Origin: Mycobacterium sp. 236(2023)
GTDB lineage: Bacteria; Actinomycetota; Actinomycetes; Mycobacteriales; Mycobacteriaceae
Assembly: GCF_029623955.1 (NCBI RefSeq)
Contig: NZ_JARSBP010000007.1
Location: 286,218-350,217 of the forward strand
Direction: 5' to 3'
Length of the DNA: 64,000 nucleotides
Of this stretch, positions 33,786-42,329 are shown in pieces. Made by a program: the position numbers and the translations under genes. Within the stretch, counting starts at the first letter, position 1, and every line of letters starts with the position of its first letter. Below the pieces are notes generated by a model. The model was not told the DNA's origin. It saw only the letters and a list, made by a program, of their open reading frames with translations, and did no database searches.

Positions 33786-33899
33786 GTGACTAAGCTTGTC
33801 GGCTCTGCCATGGAGCTGTTCTCGCGCCATCCTGACTGGCCGGACCCCGTTGATTGGTCCAGTCCAGATGAGAGCCGCTGGGGTGAGATGGTCCGGTGA
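33786..33899 (+). CDS. Doubtful small ORF, 37 aa
   Basis: GTG 33786 to TGA 33897-33899 encodes a peptide with SAMELFSRHPDWPDPVDW and a W-rich acidic tail. The composition looks protein-like, but the ribosome binding site is weak and it lies in a degraded gap, so it may be a gene fragment. Confidence 0.2.
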   Translation: MTKLVGSAMELFSRHPDWPDPVDWSSPDESRWGEMVR

Positions 33900-34009
33900 G
33901 TGTAGTGCCGGGACGCGTCGGTTGACGGCGACGGGTGCTTGTCGGCGCGTCGCCGTGAGCATCTGCCACTTCGAGTGGGTCTCGTCGTGCCCGAGTGCGG
34001 TGTCGTAAC

Positions 34010-34852
34010 CTATTGCGAGCGTGCCAGTTTGAGTGTGTCGGTGAGGGTCATGGCGGCCATGACGCCGCCGTCGCAGATGATGTCGGTACCGGTGAGGTAT
34101 CCGGGTTTGTCGCTGGCGCAGAACGCGAGCAGCTCGGCGATCTCATGGGGATGACCGAAGCGTTTGAGAGCACCCAGCTGAGCCAGCGCGCCCGCACCGA
34201 CACTGTCCTCGAGCTGGCCCATGGTGGTGTCGAACGATCCCGGGGACACCGAAAGCACCCGTGCGCCCCTGGCCCCAAATTTGGCGGCTATCACCTTGGT
34301 GTACCAGATCACGAAGTTCTTGCTCAGCACGTAGGCCAGTTGCGGTCGCCGCGCTTGGGGGAACAGGTTGCACACCCTGACCAGCTCGGTGAGCAGGCGG
34401 TCGGGGTCAGTAGATGACCGCTTATAGCTGCGGACGGGGGCCAGCAAAGCCGGGAGTTGGTGTCCGGCGACCGATGCCACGTTGACTACGCCCATCCCGG
34501 GGTGAGCAACCGGAAGGAAGGCCTGGTTGATCAAGATGGTGCCGACGGCGTTGATCCTCACGATGAGCTCGGCCGAGCACATGCTGGGGCTGACCCCGGC
34601 GGTGTGGACGACCGATGTCACGGTCCCCAGCGCTTGGGCTTGCTCGACGAGTTCGGCAACGGATTCGCGGTTGGTGATGTCGCAGATGGTGGCGGTGCAT
34701 TTGACACCGGCCTCACTGAGTTCGCGCTGCGCGGCCTGCAGGCGATCGGGATGGACGTCGCTGATCAGTACGGCTGTGTCGCGGCCAAGGACGCGCGCGG
34801 CGGCCAGCCCCATTCCTCCAGCGCCGCCGGTCACCACCGCCACCTTCGACAT
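34010..34852 (-). CDS. Short-chain dehydrogenase/reductase
   Basis: A 280-aa classical SDR. The nucleotide-binding motif is TGGAGGMG (residues 8-15), the HTAG structural motif lies near 83-86, and the catalytic triad is Ser127 (VASVAG), Tyr174 and Lys178 (YVLSK). A long insertion between Ser and Tyr (about 135-170) is unusual and resembles the hydroxysteroid/terpene alcohol dehydrogenases of actinobacteria. The ATG at 34852 has a weak GAGGAGTAGT site about 6-12 nt upstream. It is monocistronic between a degraded gap and an IS element. The substrate is unknown. Confidence 0.85.
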   Translation of the reverse strand: MSKVAVVTGGAGGMGLAAARVLGRDTAVLISDVHPDRLQAAQRELSEAGVKCTATICDITNRESVAELVEQAQALGTVTSVVHTAGVSPSMCSAELIVRINAVGTILINQAFLPVAHPGMGVVNVASVAGHQLPALLAPVRSYKRSSTDPDRLLTELVRVCNLFPQARRPQLAYVLSKNFVIWYTKVIAAKFGARGARVLSVSPGSFDTTMGQLEDSVGAGALAQLGALKRFGHPHEIAELLAFCASDKPGYLTGTDIICDGGVMAAMTLTDTLKLARSQ

Positions 34853-34905
34853 CGCTAGTCACTACTCCTCGCTGACAGGCCGCGGGGACGGGACGTCATT
34901 CTTGG

Positions 34906-35771
34906 TCACCCGAGGTGGGCGGTTGACGGGGTCACCCGGTGCGTGCAGATCGAAGCATAATGAGCTGGCGATTGGTAGCCCAATGAGGAGTGCCGCCGGT
35001 GATGGTTGTACTCGTGTTTCCAGTCGCCGATGACGACGCGGGCCTGGGCTAGGGACCAGAAGCTGTTGATGTTGAGGCATTCGTCACGGATGCGGGAGTT
35101 GAATGACTCGACGTAGCCGTTGCGCCACGGCTCGCCTGGTGGGATGAAATGCAGCCCGACCTTGCCGTCTGCCCAGTCGGCCATGGCACCGCAGGCCAAT
35201 TCGGGTCCGTTATCGCATCTCAGGACCGCAGAATAGGTGCCGCGCGCGGCGGCCACTCGGTCGAGTTCATCGATCAGGTGATCGCCGGTGATGCTGCGCT
35301 CGACCATGCCGCCGAGGCATTCGCGGGTGTGCTCGATGATCGAGACGATCTTGATCGGCCGCCCGTCGGTGCTCACGTCGAACTGAAAATCCACCGCCCA
35401 TACCCTGTCGGGCGCATCAGCGATGACCGTCGGCGGGGCGGTGGAGGTGCCGTGCCGTTTCCGCTTTCGCCGCTGCGGGACCCGCAGCCCGTCTTCACGC
35501 CAAAGCCGTTAGATCTTCTTGTGATTCACGACTCAGCCATCGCCGCGGGCATCGTGGTAAGCGGGCCGGAACCCGCGACGCGGATGCTTCTTGGCGTAGG
35601 TCCGCAGCCACTCCCGCAGCGCCGCGTCCGGGTCGTCCGGCGTGCCCGCGATCGGTTTGTGACGTTGGGTTGCGCGATGTGCTGCCCGGCGACGCGGCAG
35701 GCGAACCGCTCGCTGACCCCCAGCGCGCGCTGGAGATGACGAACGGCTGCCCGCCGGCGCTCCGGGCCTAG
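34906..35771 (-). pseudogene. IS3-family transposase OrfB, frameshifted with nonsense codons
   Basis: Matching fragments appear in order on the minus strand: KLLGPERRRAAVRHLQ and ALGVSERFACRVAGQH in one frame, then DDPDAALREWLRTYAKKHP and RGFRPAYHDARGDG in another. A TGA replaces a probable Trp codon after GDG, NHKKI is followed by TAA, and then RLWREDGLRVPQRRKRKR leads into the integrase core VWAVDFQFDVST to 34906. The DDE residues (DFQFD, RCDNGPE, YVESFNSRIRDE) are still present. So the catalytic core is preserved but the gene is broken in its N-terminal half. Confidence 0.8.
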
Positions 35772-36049
35772 AAGTTTCCCCGCGCGATCTCCTGCAGCGC
35801 GTCCTTCTCCAACTCGGCATTGGCCAACAGGCGCTTGAGGGTGGAATTTTCGCGTTCGAGGTCTTTGAGGCGTTTGGCGTCCTCGGCTTTCAGCCCGCCG
35901 AACTGGTTGCGCCACCGGTGATAGGTGGCCTCGGACACCCCCAGTTCACGGCACACCGCCGCGGTGTCCCTGCCCTCGGCCAACAGCCGGTCCGCAGCCA
36001 TCAACTTGCGCACGATCTGCTCGGGACTGTGTCGTTTCCTCGTTGCCAT
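35768..36049 (-). CDS. IS3-family transposase OrfA
   Basis: A 93-aa OrfA. Residues 5-55 form the helix-turn-helix (HSPEQIVRKLMAADRLLAEG; CRELGVSEATYHRWRNQF), followed by a leucine-zipper region (KRLKDLERENSTLKRLLANA). It is intact and partly overlaps the orfB frame. In IS3 elements OrfA and the frameshift product OrfAB bind the terminal repeats. Here OrfB is defective, so it could at most regulate or act on related elements. Confidence 0.88.
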   Translation of the reverse strand: MATRKRHSPEQIVRKLMAADRLLAEGRDTAAVCRELGVSEATYHRWRNQFGGLKAEDAKRLKDLERENSTLKRLLANAELEKDALQEIARGNF

Positions 36050-36230
36050 GATCTTGTCGAGCCTTCCTGGCCCACAACGTGGACCGCAAGACTCTCATAG
36101 GCCATGGAGCAACCCATCGGGGTCAGGCCAGATACGTCCGACCATTGACCACCGGGGCCCACTTGCCCGGTTGCGGCGTTTTCGTTGGCAGGGTCCGCGC
36201 GAAGGACGTGCCCTGCCCGTGTCGACCGCA

Positions 36231-37451
36231 TCACCGACGGCAGGTGAGCAACAAGCACCCTGCGATGGGTCCGCCACCAGCGGCGGCCACCCCGACCTGT
36301 GGTCGCGGCGACACCTGACGATCGCCGGCCTCGCCACGCAACTGCAGGATGGCCTCGTGGATGAGCCAGTAGCCGTGCATTCTTCCGGCCGACAATTGGC
36401 CCCCGTAGGTGTTCAACGGCAACATTCCGTCCAGGGAAATCCGCTGTGCTCCCTCAACATAAGGACCTGATTCGCCCTCGCCGCAGAATCCGAGCGCCTC
36501 TAGCCAAGCTAGCACCAGAAACGTGAAACCGTCGTAGAGTTCTGCCACCTGAACGTCTGCTGGCTTTAGGTCTGTCCTCGACCACATCTGTTCTGCCGCA
36601 TCCGTGGAAGCCATTCGGGGATAGTCGGTTCGGTGTATCCAGCCTCCAGAGCCGTAGGATCCGCCTACCGCTTCGACCGCGACCGCGGGGTGGGGGCATT
36701 CCGCTGCATGGCTGCGGTGTGAAACTACAAGGGCGACAGATCCGTCCACCGGTACATCGCAGTCGAACAGCCCGAAGGGCGTTGATATCGGGCGGGCGTT
36801 CAGGTAGTCGTCCATTGTCATCGGTTGTTGATAGAGCGCCGCCGGATTCCGTCCCGCATGGCGCCGGGTGCCGATGGCAAGCCAGCCGAGGTGTTCTTTG
36901 GTCGTGCCGTATTCGTGCATATGCCGTTGACAATGCAGAGCGACCCAGTTGGCGGCGGAATAGGCTCGCGCGGAGAGTAATTCGTCGATATCGTCGTTGG
37001 CACCGATCTGGCGGCGCGATCCCGGCGTTCGCGGCTCGATGGGTGGGGATTTGAGAACTGTCGGCTTCGGTGCGCTCGGAGCGCCGCCGGTCATTGCGCC
37101 GCCGAGCATCTGCACCGTCCGGTACACCAGGATGTGTCGGGCCTTGCCGCAGCCGACCGCCGAGAGGGCCGACATCACCGGGTTGATGACGCCACCTGTG
37201 AGGAACTCGTCGCTGTAGTCGCCGCCCGCAATACCTAAGTGGGTCATCGCCTCTAGGGCCGAAGTGTCCCCAAGTGTGGCCACGCCGTCGATGTCGGAGG
37301 GCTCTAGTCCGGCGTCGTCAATCGCCTGGCGCGCGGCATCGGCGGTCAGAGCCAGGCTGGGTATTCCCGTGCGGCGGCCCACCTTCGACAATCCGACGCC
37401 GCTGATGATCGCGTCCTTTTCGAACGCCGATGTTCGGAGTAGGTTTGTCAC
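36231..37451 (-). CDS. Thiolase-like protein (lipid-transfer/SCP2-thiolase type)
   Basis: A roughly 406-aa thiolase-fold protein of the lipid-transfer/SCP-x thiolase group in actinobacterial steroid and fatty-acid degradation (Ltp-type). It shows IISGVGLSKVGRRTG at the N-terminus, ALTADAARQAIDDAGLEPSD, the strand AELYDGFTFLVLAWLEALG and late GGQLSAGRMHG. Ltp2-type members act as retro-aldolases on side-chain intermediates together with a DUF35 partner. Start GTG 37451 avoids overlap with the divergent DUF35 gene, while ATG 37493 is an alternative. It sits next to a DUF35 gene that reads the opposite way, which is not the usual order. Confidence 0.8.
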   Translation of the reverse strand: MTNLLRTSAFEKDAIISGVGLSKVGRRTGIPSLALTADAARQAIDDAGLEPSDIDGVATLGDTSALEAMTHLGIAGGDYSDEFLTGGVINPVMSALSAVGCGKARHILVYRTVQMLGGAMTGGAPSAPKPTVLKSPPIEPRTPGSRRQIGANDDIDELLSARAYSAANWVALHCQRHMHEYGTTKEHLGWLAIGTRRHAGRNPAALYQQPMTMDDYLNARPISTPFGLFDCDVPVDGSVALVVSHRSHAAECPHPAVAVEAVGGSYGSGGWIHRTDYPRMASTDAAEQMWSRTDLKPADVQVAELYDGFTFLVLAWLEALGFCGEGESGPYVEGAQRISLDGMLPLNTYGGQLSAGRMHGYWLIHEAILQLRGEAGDRQVSPRPQVGVAAAGGGPIAGCLLLTCRR

Positions 37452-37452
37452 C

Positions 37453-37764
37453 GTGGTGCTTTCTCGTTGTGCCGAATGTTCATTCTGGGTCACCCAACCG
37501 CAACCTGACTGCCCTGAGTGCGGCGGGAAGCTGGATCGTCGGGAAGGTTCGGGGCGTGGAAAGGTGTTCTCCTACACCGTCAATCACCACTCCTTCAACC
37601 CTGAGATTCCTACCCCCTATGTCATTGCCATAGTCGAACTGCAGGAACAGGACGGCCTGCGCGTGGCAGCCAGGATCGATTGCGATCCCGAGTCCGTTCA
37701 TATCGGCCTTTCGGTACAGACCGCCGGCGGCGAAGCGGACGGCTGGGTGTTCAACGCCCGCTGA
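37453..37764 (+). CDS. Short DUF35 OB-fold protein with zinc ribbon
   Basis: A roughly 103-aa protein with a four-Cys zinc ribbon (CAEC and CPEC, residues about 6-23) and an OB-fold (VFSYTVNHHSFNPEIPTPYV; then AARIDCDPESVHIG). DUF35 proteins partner thiolase-like or MaoC-like enzymes in acyl-CoA chemistry. The usual N-terminal helix before the first Cys (as in FFWSGLKDGELRIQRC in the gene at 62830) is missing. The gene starts 1 bp from the divergent thiolase start, so it may be 5'-truncated by a rearrangement. GTG 37456 is an equally possible start. Confidence 0.65.
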   Translation: MVLSRCAECSFWVTQPQPDCPECGGKLDRREGSGRGKVFSYTVNHHSFNPEIPTPYVIAIVELQEQDGLRVAARIDCDPESVHIGLSVQTAGGEADGWVFNAR

Positions 37765-37804
37765 GCACGTCAACCACCCCGTCGAGCACGTCAACCACCC
37801 CGTC
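37763..37804. repeat. Two tandem copies of a 21-bp unit
   Basis: A 21-bp unit beginning GAGCACGTCAACC is repeated perfectly (37763-37783 and 37784-37804), at the junction of the convergent DUF35 and VWA genes. The VWA gene's last codons lie in the second copy, so the repeat extends slightly into its 3' end. Confidence 0.8.
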
Positions 37805-39542
37805 GTGCGTGTGTGGTTTGCAAGGCCGTCCGCATCATCGCGGCAAGCGGACCGCGGAGGTCATCGGCAACGCGTGCACGTACCCGCGGTGCAGTGCCGA
37901 ACACCCGGCCGAGCGCTGCCTCGGTGGTGTCGGCGCCTACAGTGACGCAGAGTGTTCCGATGCCGCGTGAGTTCGCCTCGCGTAACGCCTGCCGGCTGTC
38001 GGCCTCAGCGTAGCCACCTTCGTACCCGGAGTCGTAGGCGACGCCGTCTGATATCACGAGAAGGAGTCGACGATTTGCTCCCTGGTCGTCGTCAATGGTG
38101 TCTGCGGCGCGTCTGATGGCCGCGCCCAGGCGGGTGAAGCCGCACGGTTGACACGCGTGGAGGCGGCTTCGCGCTCGTGCGTCCCAGGGGGTCCCGAACG
38201 GGACGATCCGAACCATCTCGACGTTGCGGCGGTCTTGAGATCTGAATCCGTGGAGAGCAACTCGCGCACCCACGCCGCCCAGCGCGTCGGTGATGATCTC
38301 TGCTAACTCGATCTGCCGCCGATGCGTGGACACCCCTGCCGATGTCGACGAGACAGAACCCGACAGGTCCAACAGGACCATTACGGCGAGGTCCGGACGT
38401 CGGGGACGTGGTGCCAGCCACACCCGGTCCTCGGCTTGACCTGTCGCCGCCCACGTTGCTCTTGCGTCCACTGCGGCGTCGAGGTCCAGTTCGTCACCGT
38501 CGCTGTGCCGCCGGCTCGGTGCCGGGGTAAGAATGACCGACGCTAGTCTTCGTCGTAGTTGTGGGTCCGCAAGCTGCGGCAATGCGGCGCCGGTCTGTTG
38601 TTCGGTTGCGTCGATGTCGTAGACGGTGCAATGGTCGGCACGCATCGCCATCCGATCGATGTCGAACTCGGGATATTGTCGCGCGTTTTCCCGCCCCCGT
38701 CGCGACGTCAGCGCTCTCATGGGGGTGCGTTCCGGGCCTGTGGACGCGCGCGTCCACAGCAGCGCGCCGGCCTCGCCACCCCGCCTGCGGACCCGGGATC
38801 GGGCTTTGGGTGCTGCCTCAGATGCCGTCGAGCCGGCGGATCCACGCCGTGATCGTCTGAGCTTGCGCAGCAACCAGTTGTCGTCGATCTCAATGGCAAG
38901 ATCGGCCAGAACTTTGGCCAGTTCAGCGGCGTGCGGATTCACCTCCGCGTCAACCGGATTGGGTCCGTCGTCGATCTCGCTGGCATGAATATCTCGGTGC
39001 GGTGTCTCCGCGATCTCGCGTGCGGGGAGGTCGGGCGCCAGCCGGCCGAACCAGGCGGGAGGATCGGGCAGAGCTTCTCGCTGGGACGCGCGGCGCAGCG
39101 ACTCGTCCGCACTCGATGAGGTTGGCCATTCGGGGCCCAAGGTGGCCGCAAGCTCGGCGAGCTCAGGTAGGCATTCAGCGCGAGCCCGCAAGGCGCGCGG
39201 CACCTCCAGCGTCAAAAAGCGTTCCGCAACACGACTGCGACGTCCATGGTCGCGCAGACCGGCCGCCCAAGCCGCGTGAAGAGCGCCCGCACCTGAAAGC
39301 GCCGCTTGTACAAGGACGACATCGCGCACCCGCTCTGGTTCGGTGTCGAGGGCTACTAAGATCTCGGTGGAGGTCGCGTGGCTGTGTCCTGTCGACTCAC
39401 CAATCTCAAGCCAGTGTCCCGCGGCGACGGCGGCGAGAATTTCGAATTCCCGCAGGTTCTGCTGGATCGGTTCGTCCCTTGCAGGTTGCCGTCGTAACGG
39501 CAGCATCGCCGCCAGTGTTTGCGCGTCTGCCGATGGGCGCAT
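37791..39542 (-). CDS. VWA-domain protein, NorD/CoxE-like
   Basis: A 583-aa protein with a poorly conserved N-terminal part (1-370) and a C-terminal von Willebrand A domain (about 385-575) containing the MIDAS motif DLSGSVS. The arrangement matches NorD/CbbO/CoxE-type proteins that, with a MoxR-type AAA ATPase, mature or activate metalloenzymes. The gene lies 7 bp after that ATPase gene on the minus strand. No nitric oxide reductase, Rubisco or CO dehydrogenase genes are nearby. The third gene of the operon is a P450, so its client may be that enzyme or a neighbour. Confidence 0.85.
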   Translation of the reverse strand: MRPSADAQTLAAMLPLRRQPARDEPIQQNLREFEILAAVAAGHWLEIGESTGHSHATSTEILVALDTEPERVRDVVLVQAALSGAGALHAAWAAGLRDHGRRSRVAERFLTLEVPRALRARAECLPELAELAATLGPEWPTSSSADESLRRASQREALPDPPAWFGRLAPDLPAREIAETPHRDIHASEIDDGPNPVDAEVNPHAAELAKVLADLAIEIDDNWLLRKLRRSRRGSAGSTASEAAPKARSRVRRRGGEAGALLWTRASTGPERTPMRALTSRRGRENARQYPEFDIDRMAMRADHCTVYDIDATEQQTGAALPQLADPQLRRRLASVILTPAPSRRHSDGDELDLDAAVDARATWAATGQAEDRVWLAPRPRRPDLAVMVLLDLSGSVSSTSAGVSTHRRQIELAEIITDALGGVGARVALHGFRSQDRRNVEMVRIVPFGTPWDARARSRLHACQPCGFTRLGAAIRRAADTIDDDQGANRRLLLVISDGVAYDSGYEGGYAEADSRQALREANSRGIGTLCVTVGADTTEAALGRVFGTAPRVRARVADDLRGPLAAMMRTALQTTHARRGG

Positions 39543-39549
39543 GTGTCGA

Positions 39550-40389
39550 TCAACGATGCCGGCCGACGAAGCTGTTGACCAGCTCCACCAGACCGTTGGT
39601 CAAGGTTGCGTCGTCGGTGAGCGGTTCGGCGATGGCGGCGCGGCAAGCGATCTCGGGATCGAGACCGGCGACGATGAGCGTCGCCGCCGACACCAGCGTC
39701 CGTGTGGATGCGACTTCCCGCAACCCTGGCACCTCAATCGAGCGTATCGCCTGCGCTAGGGCGACCAGATGCTCGATCAGAGTGTTGTTGAGGCCTGTCT
39801 CCTGTCGAAGGATCTCCGCCTCGATCTCTGGAGGGGGAAAGTCAAGACTGATCGCCACCATCCGCTGTCGCGTCGAATCTTTCAGATCTTTGATCGCGTT
39901 CTGATAGCCGGGGTTATAGGACACCACCAGCGTGAAATCATCAGGCGCGCGCAGCTGTTCACCGAGCCTGTCAATCGGCAGGATTCGCCGATAGTCGGTG
40001 AGTGGGTGGACAACTACTGTCACGTCCTGTCTGGCTTCCACGATCTCATCTAGGTAGGCGATTCCGCCGCTGCGCACCGCCCTGGTCAAAGGGCCATCCA
40101 CCCAGACCGTTTCGGCACCCTGCAGAAGATGGCGTCCGACCAGATCAGCGGCAGTCAAATCCTCGTGGCACGCCACGGTGTGTACCCCGATGCCGAGTTC
40201 AGCGGCCATCGCTTCAACAAACCGCGTCTTGCCGCAGCCGGTCGGTCCCTTGATCAGAATTGGGCGATGAGCCGAATGGGCGGCGAGGAAGATGTCTCGC
40301 TCGAAGCCGACAGGATGGTAGTAGGGCACACTGGTATTACCGTCGGCCATGCGATCTGACGAATCACGAAGCGCTGCATGGGAACTCAT
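39550..40389 (-). CDS. MoxR-family AAA+ ATPase, NorQ/CbbQ-like
   Basis: A 279-aa AAA+ ATPase. Walker A is GPTGCGKT (near 47-54), Walker B is IAYLDEIVEA, sensor 1 is VVSYNPGYQ, and the CbbQ/NorQ C-terminal domain follows (about 195-275). MoxR ATPases act as chaperones together with VWA proteins. ATG 40389 is 9 bp from the P450 stop and 840 bp from its own end. ATG 40350 is an alternative. It is in an operon between a P450 and the VWA gene. Confidence 0.88.
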   Translation of the reverse strand: MSSHAALRDSSDRMADGNTSVPYYHPVGFERDIFLAAHSAHRPILIKGPTGCGKTRFVEAMAAELGIGVHTVACHEDLTAADLVGRHLLQGAETVWVDGPLTRAVRSGGIAYLDEIVEARQDVTVVVHPLTDYRRILPIDRLGEQLRAPDDFTLVVSYNPGYQNAIKDLKDSTRQRMVAISLDFPPPEIEAEILRQETGLNNTLIEHLVALAQAIRSIEVPGLREVASTRTLVSAATLIVAGLDPEIACRAAIAEPLTDDATLTNGLVELVNSFVGRHR

Positions 40390-40397
40390 TATCGTCC

Positions 40398-41618
40398 CTA
40401 CCCTCTGGCGGCATCGAACAGCACGGGAAGAGATGTCGGTGACCGGAAAATTTGGCCCCGTATATGAGGGTCGTCGCCGTCGGGATCCAGCCGCAGGTTC
40501 GGCAGGCGGTCCATCAGTAGGTTTACCGCCGTCCGCATCTCCAAGCGGGCGAGATGCATACCGAGACATACGTGTGGGCCCGACCCGAATCCGATGTGAG
40601 CACGCGCCTGGCGCAAGATGTCGAAGGTGTCCGGTCGTTCGTGCCGGTCCTCTTGGCGGTTGGCTGCGCCCAACATAGGCATTAGTTGGGCGCCTTGGGG
40701 AATGGGCACACCGCCTAACGTGGTGTCGCGTGTCGCCACCCGGGTGATCGCTAAGAGGGGCGCCTCCCAGCGGACTGCCTCTTCGATGGCCTGCGGCATG
40801 AGGGTACGATCCGACCTGAGCGCCGCCAGCTGATCGGGGTTGGACAGCAGACCGAAAAGCATGTTTCCTAATGCCCGGTAGGTGGTTTCGATGCCCGCAG
40901 GCAGCAGCAACCGCATGAACGAGAAGATCTCGTCGTCGGTCAGTCGCTCGCCATCGATCTCGGCGGCTGCGAGGCTACTCATGAGGTCGTCCCGTGGATC
41001 GGCTCGCCGTGCAGCCAGGATCGGACCAGCGTACTCGGTCAGCGCGGCCGCCGCGGTCCGGCCACGATCGGGTGCCACCATAAAACTCAGGACATCGATC
41101 GACCAGCGTTGGAACTGCAGAAAGTCCGCCTCCGGAAGGCCGAGCAGTCCGGAGATGATCCTGGTCGGATAATCGAAGGTGAACTCCTTGACCAGGTCTG
41201 CGCGTCCCCGATCAACGAAGCGGTCGATGAGGTCGTTGGCGATCGATGTCACCAATTCGTCTTCCCACCGCTTCAAAGCTTTCTGGGAGAACGCTTTCGA
41301 CACGAGTGAACGGAGTCGGCCGTGGTAGGGCTCATCCATGCCTAGCATCACGCGTTGACCGAGAACTTCGCCGAATGCGGCGATGACGCCGGCAGACGAG
41401 AATGTCTCCCCGTCACGGAGCATCTGTGCAATCTCCTCATGCCGGTAGACCATGAACATGGGCGCCGACTCGTCGATGGTCAGCCCTGGCATGTCGATCC
41501 GCTGGATAGGGTTCGCTTGTCGTTGCGCGGCGAGTTCGGTGTAGGGGTCTCGAACATCGCCAGACACCGCATCGTCGAACGACATCGTCTCCAGGCTATC
41601 GCCGTCAACGTGGGACAT
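40398..41618 (-). CDS. Cytochrome P450
   Basis: A 406-aa bacterial P450. The I-helix oxygen-activation motif reads AGIETT, the ExxR is EAVR, and the haem ligand is Cys351 in FGSGPHVCLG. It hydroxylates an unknown, probably hydrophobic, substrate using ferredoxin electrons from elsewhere. ATG 41618 is preferred because GGAGG sits just before it, inside the alternative start at 41630. It is the first gene of an operon with a MoxR ATPase and VWA protein, and lies next to a TetR regulator on the same strand. Confidence 0.92.
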   Translation of the reverse strand: MSHVDGDSLETMSFDDAVSGDVRDPYTELAAQRQANPIQRIDMPGLTIDESAPMFMVYRHEEIAQMLRDGETFSSAGVIAAFGEVLGQRVMLGMDEPYHGRLRSLVSKAFSQKALKRWEDELVTSIANDLIDRFVDRGRADLVKEFTFDYPTRIISGLLGLPEADFLQFQRWSIDVLSFMVAPDRGRTAAAALTEYAGPILAARRADPRDDLMSSLAAAEIDGERLTDDEIFSFMRLLLPAGIETTYRALGNMLFGLLSNPDQLAALRSDRTLMPQAIEEAVRWEAPLLAITRVATRDTTLGGVPIPQGAQLMPMLGAANRQEDRHERPDTFDILRQARAHIGFGSGPHVCLGMHLARLEMRTAVNLLMDRLPNLRLDPDGDDPHIRGQIFRSPTSLPVLFDAARG

Positions 41619-41664
41619 GCTTTCCTCCATAGTGAATGAGAGACCGTGGTGCGCGGGGCGCGGT

Positions 41665-42267
41665 TCAGCGAACGCGTAGCCCGGAAATCAGGCTGTTGAC
41701 CACGGCGCTGACGTTTTCGCGTGCTGCCACCGGGTCATCACTCTTGGCGATCAACATCGCCGCCTCGTCGATGACGGCGAGGAGTAACTGTGCCAATACG
41801 TCGACGTCCTGGGCTGCGACCGCTCCATCCGAGATGGCCAGTGCAAGCTGGTCGGAGATGGCGTCGACGCCGCGGCGCGACTGCAGCGCGCGCCAACGGT
41901 CTGCGCCGAGCACCGCTGGTCCGTCGATCAGGATAATACGTTGCACCGCAGCGACATTCGCGGCGCCGGCGAGGAAGCCGAGCAGGCCGTGCCGTAATCG
42001 ATCTAGGTGGTCTCCGCGGTCGTCGATCAGTGCGTCGGACATCGCCATGAACTCTGCGACCACTTCGCAGTAAACCTCTTCGAAAAGATCTGTCTTGCTG
42101 GAGAAGTGGTGATAGAGCGCGCCCCGGGTTCCGACGCCGGACTCGGCGACGATGTCCTCGATGCTGGTGTTGAAGTATCCGCGATCGACAAAGAGTCTCC
42201 GCGAACCGTCCAGTATTGCCGCCCGGGTGGTTGCGGCTTGATTTTCCCGTACTCGACTTCTCGACAT
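41665..42267 (-). CDS. TetR-family transcriptional regulator
   Basis: A 200-aa TetR protein. The helix-turn-helix spans about residues 30-60 (TSIEDIVAESGVGTRGALYHHFSSK), followed by a helical ligand domain. The start ATG 42267 reads MSRSRVRENQAATTR. It is transcribed away from a 12-kb operon starting at 42330 and lies immediately upstream of the P450 operon on the same strand. A 19-bp near-palindrome lies between it and the divergent operon. That places it as repressor of both, with a lipid or acyl-CoA ligand likely but unproven. Confidence 0.9.
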   Translation of the reverse strand: MSRSRVRENQAATTRAAILDGSRRLFVDRGYFNTSIEDIVAESGVGTRGALYHHFSSKTDLFEEVYCEVVAEFMAMSDALIDDRGDHLDRLRHGLLGFLAGAANVAAVQRIILIDGPAVLGADRWRALQSRRGVDAISDQLALAISDGAVAAQDVDVLAQLLLAVIDEAAMLIAKSDDPVAARENVSAVVNSLISGLRVR

Positions 42268-42285
42268 GGTAGCGGTATGTTAACT

Positions 42286-42304
42286 CACCTACTGGCAGTA
42301 TGTG
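42286..42304. promoter_or_regulatory. Candidate TetR operator, 19-bp near-palindrome
   Basis: CACCTACTGGCAGTATGTG has arms CAC..TACTG and CAGTA..GTG, mismatched only at one symmetric pair and the centre base. It lies between the TetR start and the AveC-like gene, an ideal repressor site. Confidence 0.55.
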
Positions 42305-42329
42305 AAGCCCAGTCCATAAAGGATGGCCT

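Larger units (their letters stand above)
33480..34009. other. Gap with degraded sequence
   Basis: No intact gene is recognised. It includes a stretch resembling ribosomal protein L31 type B (33590-33780) and a 37-codon ORF at 33786-33899. The minus-strand open frames here show no family features. Confidence 0.5.
34890..36060 (-). mobile_element. IS3-family insertion sequence, decayed
   Basis: The element contains an intact orfA (35768-36049) and a broken orfB (34906-35771), arranged and overlapping as in IS3-family elements. The terminal inverted repeats are not clearly identifiable, so the boundaries are approximate. Because orfB has a frameshift and stop codons, it is not expected to transpose. 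The 170 bp between orfA and the neighbouring thiolase gene show nothing else recognisable. Confidence 0.75.

Noticed and set aside
33459..33962. 167-aa minus-strand ORF
   Set aside because: Arg-rich, no domain features. It is antisense to the end of the carboxyltransferase gene and to the L31-like remnant.
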